DNA of 64,000 bases from Mesorhizobium sp. B2-4-3 (lineage in GTDB: Bacteria > Pseudomonadota > Alphaproteobacteria > Rhizobiales > Rhizobiaceae). The first letter of the stretch is position 1. The number at the start of each line of letters is the position of its first letter. Shown one piece after another: positions 35,450-43,347 of this stretch. The position numbers and the translations under genes were made by a program. The notes beneath the pieces are model-generated. The model did not search any database and was not told the origin of the DNA. It saw nothing but the letters and a program-made list of their open reading frames with translations. The stretch is taken from the NCBI RefSeq assembly GCF_006442815.1, contig NZ_VFVL01000018.1:58545-122544 (forward strand), given 5' to 3'.

Positions 35450-37661
35450 ACGCTCCGCCGGCAAAAGCCCCAGGGCGGTGCTGAAGATAGAAGAGCTGCA
35501 GGTCTTCTACGGCGAGAGCCATGCCTTGCAGGGGATTTCGCTGACGCTGCAGAGCGGCGTGCTTTCCGTGGTCGGCCGCAACGGCATGGGCAAGTCGACG
35601 CTGTGCAACACCATCGTCGGACTGAAGCGCACGCGCTCCGGCTCGATCCGCTTCGATGGCCGCGAGATCACCGCGCTCGAACCGCACGAGATCCACCGCC
35701 TCGGCGTCGGCTATGTGCCGCAGGGGCGGCGCGTCTGGCCGAGCCTGACGGTCGACGAGCATCTGCGGCTGGCCGCCGGCAACCGGCGCGATGCCGCCTG
35801 GACGGTCGAGCGCGTCTACCAGACCTTTCCGCGCCTGGCGGAGCGCCGCCACAATGGCGGATCGCAGCTGTCGGGGGGCGAGCAGCAGATGCTCGCCATC
35901 TCGCGCGCGCTCCTCAGCGACCCGAAGCTTCTGGTGATGGACGAGCCGACCGAGGGGCTGGCGCCGATCATCGTCGACCAGGTCGAAAAGATGCTGGTCG
36001 ACCTTGCCGCCGAAGGCGAGATGGCGGTGCTCGTGATCGAGCAGAACATCGGCGTCGCCACCGCCGTCTCCAGCCAGGTCGCGATCATGGTCAATGGCCG
36101 CATCAACCGGCTGATGGACGCGGCCGCGCTCGCCGCCGACCGCGACCTGCAGCAGCGGCTGCTCGGCGTCGGACGCCACGCCGAGGAAGCGCCTGTCACG
36201 CCGACGGAAGCGGCGCAGGCGAAGGAGCAGCTGGCGGCCGTCTATCGCGTCGACCGCACGGCCGCCGGATCGGTCGAGCCGGCGGGGGGCGACGGCATCT
36301 ATCGGCCCGTCACCCAATTGCCCAACCGCTGGAACGTGCCGGTCACCGAACTGAGGCAGGCGGCCGTCGACAAGACGGCGCCCCAGGACGACCCGAGGAA
36401 GGTCTTCGCCATCCCCTTTGCCGAGCGCATCGGCAAAACCGTGCTGGTCGTCGGCACGTTCGACACCAAGGGCAAGGAATTGCGCTTCGTCGCCGACCGG
36501 CTGAAGTCGCTCGGACTGCCCGTGCGCACCGTCGACCTGTCGACGTCGGGAAAGCCGTCGAGCGCGGACGTGCCCGCCATGCAGGTGGCCGGCATGCACC
36601 CGCGCGGATCCTCGGCCGTCTTCACCGACGATCGCGGCGGCTCGGTCAGCGCCATGGCGGAGGCTTTCGCGCGCTGGATCGAGCGGGAGCCGCGCATCGG
36701 CGGCGTCATCTCGGCGGGCGGCTCCGGCGGCACCACGCTGGCGACGTCGGGCATGCGGGTCTTGCCGGTCGGCATCCCCAAGCTGATGGTCTCGACGGTC
36801 GCTGCAGGCGACGTCGCCAAATATGTCGGCGGCGCCGACATCATGATGTTCCATTCGGTCGCCGATGTTCAGGGGTTGAACTCCATCACCGAGCAAGTGC
36901 TGTCCAACGCCGCCCATGCCATGGCCGGCATGGTCGCGCAACTGCCCAATGCAGAGGCGTGGGACGCCCGGCGCAGGCTGGCGCGCCCTGCCCTCGGCAT
37001 CACCATGTTCGGCGTCACCACGCCGGCGGTGCAGGCGGTGACGAAACGGCTCGAAGCCGACTATGACTGCCTCGTCTTCCACGCCACCGGCATCGGCGGG
37101 CGCGCCATGGAGAATCTCGGCGATTCCCGGTTGCTGTCGGCCTTCCTCGATCTCACCACGACCGAAGTGGCCGACATGATCGTCGGCGGCGTCTTCCCGG
37201 CGACCGAGGATCGTTTCGGGGCGGCGATCCGCACAAGGCTGCCCTATGTCGGCTCGGCCGGCGCGCTCGACATGGTCAATTTCGGGCCGCGCGAGACCGT
37301 GCCGGAAAAGTTCCGCGGCCGCAAATTCGTCATCCACAATCCAAACGTCACGCTGATGCGCACGACCCGCGACGAGAACCGCGCCTTCGGCGAATGGATC
37401 GGCGCGCGGCTCAACGCCATGGACGGACCGGTGCGCTTCCTGCTGCCCGAGGGCGGCGTGTCGCTGCTCGATGCGCCCGGCCAGCCCTTTCACGATCCGG
37501 AAGCCGACAACGCTCTGTTCGAAGCGATCGAAAGGATCGTTCGCAGGACGCCGCAACGCCATGTCGAGCGCGTGCGCGCGAACATCAACGACGCCCCCTT
37601 TGTCGATGCGGTGATCAACGCGTTCCACGCGATCACCCCGAAGCTGCAGAGGCGGGCATGA
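35442..37661 (+). CDS. Fusion of LivF-type ABC ATPase with a Tm-1-like (UPF0261) domain
   Basis: A 739-aa protein with two unrelated halves in one open frame. Residues 12-245 form a LivF ATPase: Walker A GRNGMGKST (45-53), Q-loop YVPQGRRVWP, signature LSGGEQQMLAISRAL, Walker B LLVMDEPTEGLAP, then VIEQN. A linker of about 85 residues holds YRPVTQLPNRWNVPVTELRQ. Residues about 331-735 are a Tm-1-like ATP-binding domain: TVLVVGTFDTKGKELRFVAD, GVISAGGSGGTTLATSGMR, MMFHSVADVQGLNSITEQVL, FGVTTPAVQAV, VFHATGIGGRAMENL and NFGPRETVPEKFRGRKFVIH. The family is named after tomato Tm-1; bacterial members are mostly uncharacterised. The fusion suggests that transport is coupled to a nucleotide-dependent enzyme or sensor. 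Confidence 0.92.
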   Translation: MAERSAGKSPRAVLKIEELQVFYGESHALQGISLTLQSGVLSVVGRNGMGKSTLCNTIVGLKRTRSGSIRFDGREITALEPHEIHRLGVGYVPQGRRVWPSLTVDEHLRLAAGNRRDAAWTVERVYQTFPRLAERRHNGGSQLSGGEQQMLAISRALLSDPKLLVMDEPTEGLAPIIVDQVEKMLVDLAAEGEMAVLVIEQNIGVATAVSSQVAIMVNGRINRLMDAAALAADRDLQQRLLGVGRHAEEAPVTPTEAAQAKEQLAAVYRVDRTAAGSVEPAGGDGIYRPVTQLPNRWNVPVTELRQAAVDKTAPQDDPRKVFAIPFAERIGKTVLVVGTFDTKGKELRFVADRLKSLGLPVRTVDLSTSGKPSSADVPAMQVAGMHPRGSSAVFTDDRGGSVSAMAEAFARWIEREPRIGGVISAGGSGGTTLATSGMRVLPVGIPKLMVSTVAAGDVAKYVGGADIMMFHSVADVQGLNSITEQVLSNAAHAMAGMVAQLPNAEAWDARRRLARPALGITMFGVTTPAVQAVTKRLEADYDCLVFHATGIGGRAMENLGDSRLLSAFLDLTTTEVADMIVGGVFPATEDRFGAAIRTRLPYVGSAGALDMVNFGPRETVPEKFRGRKFVIHNPNVTLMRTTRDENRAFGEWIGARLNAMDGPVRFLLPEGGVSLLDAPGQPFHDPEADNALFEAIERIVRRTPQRHVERVRANINDAPFVDAVINAFHAITPKLQRRA

Positions 37662-37750
37662 AGCAATGGACTTTCGCGCCACCGCGGGTGGATGTTTGAA
37701 ATTGGTGCCGGTCGCCTCGCGCCGACCGGATCGTGCTGGGAGGATAGGTG

Positions 37751-39955
37751 ATGGACGCGCAGAGCTTTGGCGCTTTCCTGTTGTGGCTGATCGTTGCCGC
37801 GGTCGTCGTGGTGATCGCCGTCTACATCCTGCGATGGCTCTATCGCCGCTCGACGAAGGAGACGGCGTTCGTGCGGACCGGCTTCCTGGGCGAGAAGGTG
37901 GTGGTCAATGGCGGCGCCTTCGTCATTCCGGTGCTGCACGAGATCACCCCGGTCAACATGGGGGTGCTGCGCATCGAGGTTCGCCGCGAGGACGCGCTGG
38001 CGCTGATCACCAGGAACCGCATGCGCGTCGACCTGATCGCGGAGTTCTTCGTCCGCGTCGGCGCGAGCCGCGAATTCGTTGCCGCGGCCGCGCAGACGCT
38101 CGGCCGCCGCACATTGCAGCCCGACGACCTGCGCGAATTGCTGGAGGGCAAGTTCGCCGGCGCCATGCGCACCGTCGCCGCCCAGATGACGCTGGAGGAG
38201 ATGCACGAGCTGCGCGGCGACTATGCCGCCAAGGTGCGCAGGCTGGCCGAGGAGTCGCTGGCCGCCAACGGGCTTGAACTGGAAAGCGTCGCCATCGTCG
38301 ACCTCGACCAGACCAGTCTCGAATATTTCGATCCGTCCAACGCCTTCGATGCCGAAGGCCTGACGCAGCTGACGGAGTCCATCGAGACCAGGCGCCGCAT
38401 GCGCAACGAGATCGAGCAGCGCACTTTGGTCGACATCCGCAACCAGAACCTCGACACGCAGCGCAAGGTGCTGGAGATCGAGCGCGACACCGAATATGCG
38501 CGCCTCGAACAGGAGCGCGAAGTGGAGATAAGGCGCGCGGCGCAGCGCTCCGAGCTCGCCAGGGAGCGCGCCGTGCGCGACCAGGAAGCCGAACAGGCGC
38601 AGCTTTCCGCGCGCGAGGCGGTAGAGAAATCGCGCCTTGCCCAGGAGCGCAGCATCACCGAGGAACGCATCCGCAGCGAGGAAGACACGCAGCGCCGCGA
38701 GATCGCGCGCCGCCGCGCGCTCGACGAGGCCGAGATGAAGATGCGCGAATTGACCGAGCGCGAGCAGATCGCTCTCGGACTTGCGCTGGAGAAGGCTCGC
38801 ATCGAGCGCGAAGGCGCGCAGAGCGGGCTCGAGATCGAACGCAAGAAGGCGCTCGAAATTGCCGAGCTCGAACGCCAGATCGCGCTGGCCGAGAAGGCGC
38901 TGGAAGTCACCAAGGCCGAGGCGGAAAAGCGCCGCGCAGAGATTGTCGAGAACCAGGCAACCGAGACCGCGCGCATTGCACAGGAACGCGTGGTCGACGA
39001 GGTCCGGATCGAACGGGAACGCCATCTCGAAGCCTTGCAGATCGCCAAGCGCCAGGCCTTCGAGGAAGCCGAGATCTCGGCCGGCGAAGAGGTCGAGCGA
39101 GCCCGCATCACCACCGAGCGCGGTATCGAGGAGGCTCGCCTCATCAAGGAACGGGATCTGCGTCAGCTCAGCGTCGACCGCGACCAGAAGATCGAGATCG
39201 CCGAGATCCAGAAGGCTATCGACATCGCCAAGAAGACGCAGGAACGCTCCTCGGCGATCGCCGCCTCGGAAGCCGTCCGCGCCAAGGCCATCCAGGCCGA
39301 GGAACAGGCCTTGACCGCCCGCGAGCGCGAGATCGCCGAGCGCCGCAAGCTGACCGACCTGATCGCCGCTAGCCGAGAGGCGGAGCGCGAAGCGCTTCGC
39401 GTCACGGCCGCCGCCGAAGCCGAGATGAAGGCCGCAAAGAGCCTGGCGGAGGCACAGAAGATCGCGGCTGTCGCCGCCGCCGAATCGGAAAAGATCCACG
39501 CCCTTGCCGCCGCCCAGCGCTACGAAGTCGATGCGGCCGGCCACCGGCAGATCAACGAAGCGGAGAACCTGCTCTCCAGCGAGGCGCGCGCCGGGCGCCT
39601 GCGCGGCAAATTGCTGGATCACATGGAAGGCATCATCCGCGAGAGCGTCAAGCCGATGGAGAAGATCGACGGCATCAAGATCCTGCATGTCGACGGCATC
39701 AACGGCGGGTCGGGCGGCAACCGCAACGTCACCGACGAGGTGATCGATTCGGCGCTGCGTTACCGGGTTCAGGCGCCGATGATCGACAATCTGATGAAGG
39801 AGATCGGCATCGAGGGCGGCTCGCTCGGACGCATGACCGACGTGCTGCGCGATGCCAAGGACATTTCGAACCTGGCCCGCGACAAGCGACAAGAAGGGCA
39901 AGGGAAGGGCAAGGGCAAGACCGCCAAGGACGACGATGACGACCGCGACCATTGA
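37751..39955 (+). CDS. Flotillin/SPFH-family membrane scaffold protein
   Basis: A 734-aa flotillin of the long YqiK-like type. One transmembrane helix (about 10-32, LWLIVAAVVVVIAVYILRWL) is followed by an SPFH domain (about 35-200, with FVRTGFLGEKVVVNGGAF and ALALITRNRMRVDLIAEFF). Residues 215-590 are a very long charged coiled coil rich in Glu/Arg/Ala. The C-terminus has a further helical part and a Lys/Gly/Asp tail. Such proteins oligomerise at the inner membrane and organise microdomains. GGGAGGAT precedes the ATG. It lies 89 nt after the fused ATPase gene, so it may be in the same transcript and hold the transporter or the enzymes at the membrane. Confidence 0.9.
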   Translation: MDAQSFGAFLLWLIVAAVVVVIAVYILRWLYRRSTKETAFVRTGFLGEKVVVNGGAFVIPVLHEITPVNMGVLRIEVRREDALALITRNRMRVDLIAEFFVRVGASREFVAAAAQTLGRRTLQPDDLRELLEGKFAGAMRTVAAQMTLEEMHELRGDYAAKVRRLAEESLAANGLELESVAIVDLDQTSLEYFDPSNAFDAEGLTQLTESIETRRRMRNEIEQRTLVDIRNQNLDTQRKVLEIERDTEYARLEQEREVEIRRAAQRSELARERAVRDQEAEQAQLSAREAVEKSRLAQERSITEERIRSEEDTQRREIARRRALDEAEMKMRELTEREQIALGLALEKARIEREGAQSGLEIERKKALEIAELERQIALAEKALEVTKAEAEKRRAEIVENQATETARIAQERVVDEVRIERERHLEALQIAKRQAFEEAEISAGEEVERARITTERGIEEARLIKERDLRQLSVDRDQKIEIAEIQKAIDIAKKTQERSSAIAASEAVRAKAIQAEEQALTAREREIAERRKLTDLIAASREAEREALRVTAAAEAEMKAAKSLAEAQKIAAVAAAESEKIHALAAAQRYEVDAAGHRQINEAENLLSSEARAGRLRGKLLDHMEGIIRESVKPMEKIDGIKILHVDGINGGSGGNRNVTDEVIDSALRYRVQAPMIDNLMKEIGIEGGSLGRMTDVLRDAKDISNLARDKRQEGQGKGKGKTAKDDDDDRDH

Positions 39956-40261
39956 GGTGAGGGCGGTGTTTCCTTGCGCTTCGTTGGGCCGTGCGAGACG
40001 ACGTCCTGCGCCCGATTGCCGTGCTGCGTCGGTTCGCGATGATTGCCAAGTGGTTCCCCCACTCCGCCGCTGCTTCGCAGCGCCACCTCTCCCCCCTCCG
40101 GAGGGAGAGGAAGGGAGCCCGCCGCGGACGGTTCGCGCCCTTCCTCTCCCCCGTCGATCGGGGGAGAGGTGTCGAGCGAAGCTCGACGGAGCGGGGGTCG
40201 AGCTGGCGCGGCGCGAGACAGTGCATGCGTGGACTGCCATGCCCACAGGCGGCTCTCAAGC
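39956..40261. repeat. Gap with palindromic repeats between flotillin and SRPBCC genes
   Basis: This 306-bp gap has no gene. It holds nested inverted repeats: CTCTCCCCCCTCCGGAGGGAGAG, CTCTCCCCCGTCGATCGGGGGAGAG and TCGAGCGAAGCTCGA, with the outer pair AGGAAGGGAGCCCG / CGCGCCCTTCCT. These resemble the repeats at 8.4 and 5.7 kb. They may attenuate or stabilise the mRNA between the two parts of the cluster. Confidence 0.65.
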
Positions 40262-40699
40262 ATGACCAAGGTCTATGTCTCCTCGGTCATCCCGGCCCCG
40301 GCCGCGGACGTCTGGAAGGTCGTGCGCGACTTCAACGGCTTGCCGGACTGGGCGCCTTTCGTGGCCGAGAGCCGCATCGAGCAGAACGCGCATGCCGACC
40401 GGATCGGCTGCATCCGCAGTTTCACGCTCAGGGACGGCGGACGGATCCGCGAGCGACTGCTGGCGCTGTCGGACTACGACCTCTCCTGCAGCTATGCGAT
40501 CCTGGAGAGCCCGATGCAGGTGGAGAACTACGTCGCTACCCTGTCGCTGACGCCGATAACCGACGGCAATTTGACGTTGGCCGAATGGCAGGCCGAGTTC
40601 GATTGCGCCCCCGGGCGCGAGGCGGCGCTGACGCAGCAGATAGGCAGCGGCGTGTTCCAGGCCGCGCTCACCGCGCTGAAGCAGCGCTTCGGACGCTGA
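40262..40699 (+). CDS. SRPBCC (START/Bet v1-like) domain protein
   Basis: A 145-aa single-domain protein with the polyketide-cyclase/Bet v1 fold. Features are the N-terminal strand VYVSSVIPAPAADVWKVVRD, FNGLPDWAPFV, the hairpin LRDGGRIRERLLALSD, YAILESPMQVENYVATLSLT and the final long helix. It would bind a hydrophobic ligand. It is clearly related to the N-terminal domain of the next gene (shared RDFNG, RERLLALSD/REQLLALSD, PITDGN/PVTDGN). A gap of 10 nt separates the two. Confidence 0.85.
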   Translation: MTKVYVSSVIPAPAADVWKVVRDFNGLPDWAPFVAESRIEQNAHADRIGCIRSFTLRDGGRIRERLLALSDYDLSCSYAILESPMQVENYVATLSLTPITDGNLTLAEWQAEFDCAPGREAALTQQIGSGVFQAALTALKQRFGR

Positions 40700-40709
40700 C
40701 CCGCCGCGA

Positions 40710-42245
40710 ATGGTCCAGGTCCGCCAGAGCACGATCATCGATGCCCCGATCGAGGAGGTCTGGGCCATCCTGCGCGATTTCAACGGCCACGACCGCTGGC
40801 ACCCGGCGATTACGTCGAGCGAGATCGATGGCGGCGAGCCGGCCGACGCGGTCGGCGCCGTGCGCCATTTCCGTCTGGCCGACGGCGGCGAGCTGCGCGA
40901 GCAGCTTCTGGCGCTGTCCGACAAGGAGCGCCGGCTGAGCTACTGCCTGCTCGAGGCGCCGTTGCCATTGATGGGCTATGTCGCGTCGATACGGCTGAAG
41001 CCGGTGACCGACGGCAACGCCACCTTCTGGGAATGGCGCTCGGAATTCCACCCGCCGGAGCATCGCCGCGACGAACTGGTGAAGCTGGTCGCCGAAGACA
41101 TCTATCGTGCCGGCTTTGCCGCGATCCGCAATCTGCTGGGGCGCCGCGGCGCCGCCACGCCGGCCGAGGCGAGGCCGTCGCCGGCAATCATGCCGTCGAG
41201 GCCAACAGGCGTTGTGCCCCGCTCGACCCCCGTACCGTCGATCCTCGCACCGTCCCTGGGCACGCAAGAAACGACGCGCGCGATCCTCGTCGACCGCTAT
41301 GGCGGGCCGGACGTGCTGCAGCTGAAGGAAATCGCATTGCCGCCGCCGGCGCCCGACGAGGTGCGGATCCGCCATACGGCGATCGGCGTCAACTTCATCG
41401 ACGTCTATTGCCGCACCGGCTTCTTCGATCTCTTGCGGCTGCCTGGCGTTCCCGGCATGGAAGCGGCAGGTGTCATCGAGGCTGTCGGCGCGGCAATATC
41501 CGGCCTGTCGGTCGGCGATCGGGTGGCCTATGCCTGCCCGCCGGTCGGCGCCTATGCCGAGCGCCGCAACATGACGGCCGACCTGCTGGTGCGGCTGTCG
41601 GACGACATAGCGGACGAAGCCGCCGCCGCGAGCCTGCTCAAGGGCGTGTCGGCCAGCTTCCTGCTGCATGACGTCCATGCGGTTCGGCCGGGCGAGATCG
41701 TGCTCGTCCACGCCGCCGCCGGCGGCATCGGCCAATTGCTGGTGCAATGGGCGCGCCATCTCGGCGCCACCGTGATCGCAACCGTGTCGAGCGATGACAA
41801 GGCGCGCATCGTCGAGCGTCTCGGCGCGCACCATGTCATCGTCTACTCCCGGGAGGATTTCAGCGAGGCGGTGATGCGGCTAACTGCCGGCGCAGGCGCC
41901 AACGTCATTTACGATGCCGTCGGTGTCGACACGTTCGCCGGCTCGCTCGCGGCCCTTGCCACACGCGGCCATCTCGTCAGCTTCGGCCAGGCGTCGGGGC
42001 CGGTCGGCGCCTGGGACATCGACCGCCTGGCCTCGAAGTCGATCACCGTTTCGCGGCCCAATTATGCGCATTACACCGACACGCCCGAGAAGCTCGCGCC
42101 GCATGTCGACCGCTTCTTTACGGCATTTCGCCAGCGCGCCGTCAGGATCGGGCAGCCTGCGTCCTACGATCTGGCCAAAGCCGCGGACGCCCACCGGGAC
42201 TTGGAAGCCCGCAAGACCAGCGGGGCGCTCATTCTGTTGCCGTAG
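40710..42245 (+). CDS. SRPBCC domain fused to NADPH:quinone oxidoreductase
   Basis: A 511-aa fusion. Residues 1-148 are an SRPBCC domain, a paralogue of the preceding protein (RDFNGHDRWHP, REQLLALSDKERRLSYCLLE). After a Pro/Ser-rich linker (about 149-188), residues 190-511 are a zinc-free medium-chain dehydrogenase of the QOR/zeta-crystallin group. Visible parts are ILVDRYGGPDVLQLKE, IGVNFIDVYCRTGFF, PGMEAAGVIEAVG, VLVHAAAGGIGQLLVQWARH (NADPH-binding AAxGGIG) and VIYDAVGVDTFAGSLAAL. No zinc ligands. It probably reduces a quinone or an alpha,beta-unsaturated carbonyl in the pathway, with the SRPBCC part presenting the ligand. Last gene of the cluster. Confidence 0.9.
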   Translation: MVQVRQSTIIDAPIEEVWAILRDFNGHDRWHPAITSSEIDGGEPADAVGAVRHFRLADGGELREQLLALSDKERRLSYCLLEAPLPLMGYVASIRLKPVTDGNATFWEWRSEFHPPEHRRDELVKLVAEDIYRAGFAAIRNLLGRRGAATPAEARPSPAIMPSRPTGVVPRSTPVPSILAPSLGTQETTRAILVDRYGGPDVLQLKEIALPPPAPDEVRIRHTAIGVNFIDVYCRTGFFDLLRLPGVPGMEAAGVIEAVGAAISGLSVGDRVAYACPPVGAYAERRNMTADLLVRLSDDIADEAAAASLLKGVSASFLLHDVHAVRPGEIVLVHAAAGGIGQLLVQWARHLGATVIATVSSDDKARIVERLGAHHVIVYSREDFSEAVMRLTAGAGANVIYDAVGVDTFAGSLAALATRGHLVSFGQASGPVGAWDIDRLASKSITVSRPNYAHYTDTPEKLAPHVDRFFTAFRQRAVRIGQPASYDLAKAADAHRDLEARKTSGALILLP

Positions 42246-42349
42246 CAAGGATGATTGGCTGATCACCTGACGGCCGACGATCCAAACTGGACTACAGACG
42301 CCGGTTCTTGGTGCGCAAACGGAAGCACGATCCGCAATCGAACGTCACA

Positions 42350-42391
42350 ATTTACGTCGATAGATCGGCATTTACGTCGATAGATCGGCAA
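42350..42391. repeat. Two tandem 20-bp repeats beside tRNA-His
   Basis: The unit ATTTACGTCGATAGATCGGC occurs at 42350-42369 and 42370-42389 and is followed by a partial third start (ATTTACGCG). It lies just downstream of the 3' end of the minus-strand tRNA gene. No integrase or tRNA-end duplication is visible, so it is not called an attachment site. Confidence 0.8.
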
Positions 42392-42409
42392 TTTACGCGA
42401 AAAGTGCGA

Positions 42410-42486
42410 TGGTACCGTTGGCTGGGATCGAACCAGCGACCTCCGGATCCACAATCCGGCGCTCTAACCAGCTGAGCTACAACGGC
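42410..42486 (-). tRNA. tRNA-His (anticodon GTG)
   Basis: The minus strand folds as a full cloverleaf: acceptor GCCGTTG/CAACGGT, D arm GCTC...GAGC, anticodon arm CCGGA-TTGTGGA-TCCGG with GTG, T arm GCTGG-TTCGATC-CCAGC, and encoded CCA. The first pair is G1-U72, position 73 is A and the base before G1 is T. It therefore lacks the G-1 and C73 that identify tRNA-His in most bacteria, which is the known alphaproteobacterial exception and agrees with the divergent HisRS at 343-1908. Confidence 0.97.
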
Positions 42487-42631
42487 ACGCCTGCCTGAGC
42501 TGGATCGAGGAAGCTTCTTTCTCCGCGATCCGCTCTGTCGTTCGGCGATGCGTCAAATACGGGCTATCGGATTCTAATTCAAGGGCCTTGATAAGGTAAA
42601 GGACGGGTTTCCTCATCCGCCTTCGTCAAGG

Positions 42632-42752
42632 CAAAAGAAAAGGCCGGCGGGAGGAGGTGCCGGCCTTTTCCTGTTACGAGCCAGCGGGAGGAGGTGCTGG
42701 CTGGTCACCCCGGAAACGGAGGGAGGAGGTTCCATTTCCGGGTATCTGGTTG
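42632..42752 (-). ncRNA. NfeR1/alpha-r14 (cuckoo-type) small RNA with three anti-Shine-Dalgarno hairpins
   Basis: On the minus strand three successive hairpins each present the identical 10-nt loop ACCTCCTCCC. Stems are CCCGGAAA/TTTCCGGG (42735-42742 with 42709-42716, extended by a short inner helix), AGCCAGC/GCTGGCT (42679-42702) and the 11-bp AAAAGGCCGGC/GCCGGCCTTTT (42638-42669). The last is followed by CTTTTG and serves as terminator. The loops are complementary to ribosome-binding sites. This is the architecture of the rhizobial alpha-r14 family (NfeR1 of Sinorhizobium, 123 nt) and of cuckoo/CcsR RNAs. A possible -10 (GATAGG, 42759-42764) predicts a transcript of about 120 nt. It lies 74 nt past the phasin gene on the same strand. 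Confidence 0.88.
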
Positions 42753-42825
42753 TTCCACCCTATCGCACGACTATTTGTCTGACGAAATGCGACGTTTTGC
42801 TGCATCGCAGGGTTGTGCGCTAAAA

Positions 42826-43290
42826 TCAGGCAGCCTTAGCGTCCTTCATTGCTTTCTCAAAGGCGCTCTTGACCGGCTTGGAGACGTCCTCGACCGCCTT
42901 GGTGGTAACGGCCTGGAACTCCTTGGCCTGCTCGACTACCATTTCGACGCGCTTGCGCAGGAAGGAGGTCTGCAGCTCGATGACTTCCGAAAGGGTCTTG
43001 GCGCCGACCAGGGCTTCGAGGTGCGAGAAGCCAGCCTCGGCATTGGCGCGCAACGCGGCGATGGCCTTCAGCGAAACGTCGCTGGAAACGGTCTTGGCGG
43101 TCTCGTAGGTCGACTCCAGAACCTTCTGGGTCTCCTCGGCGCCGGTCTTCAGCTTGGCATAAGCTTCCTTCGACTGCTCGACGCCCTTCTCGGCGAAGGC
43201 GCGGATCTGGTCGGAGGCCTTGGAAGCGTCGAAGCTCGGGAATTCGACGTTCTCGATGGTCTCTGCGGTCTTGGCGGTGGTCTTGGACAT
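42826..43290 (-). CDS. Phasin family protein
   Basis: A 154-aa granule-associated protein. It is almost wholly amphipathic helix, with the phasin pattern SDQIRAFAEKGVEQSKEAYA, then KLKTGAEETQKVLESTYETA, then FSHLEALVGAKTLSEVIELQ. Phasins coat polyhydroxybutyrate granules and limit their size. AAGG precedes the ATG. The promoter region carries a TGCAACA...TGTTGCA palindrome overlapping a candidate -35, as expected for PhaR/AniA repression. The sRNA at 42632-42752 lies directly downstream. Confidence 0.92.
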   Translation of the reverse strand: MSKTTAKTAETIENVEFPSFDASKASDQIRAFAEKGVEQSKEAYAKLKTGAEETQKVLESTYETAKTVSSDVSLKAIAALRANAEAGFSHLEALVGAKTLSEVIELQTSFLRKRVEMVVEQAKEFQAVTTKAVEDVSKPVKSAFEKAMKDAKAA

Positions 43291-43347
43291 TTTCCAACCT
43301 TTCGGGGCAGCGGCTTTGACAGAAAGCCGTCTCGTTCATGTATGATG

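Noticed and set aside
42263..42454. 63-codon minus-strand frame overlapping tRNA-His
   Set aside because: It runs through the tRNA and the tandem repeat; a chance frame.
42350..42486. tRNA-associated integration site
   Set aside because: No duplicated tRNA 3' end, integrase or foreign gene cluster is present nearby.
42638..42742. Reading the triple hairpin on the plus strand as GGGAGGAGGT loops (a Shine-Dalgarno decoy)
   Set aside because: The stem with a T run lies at the 3' end only on the minus strand, and the CCUCCUCCC loop is the known family signature. The plus reading would begin with the terminator-like stem.
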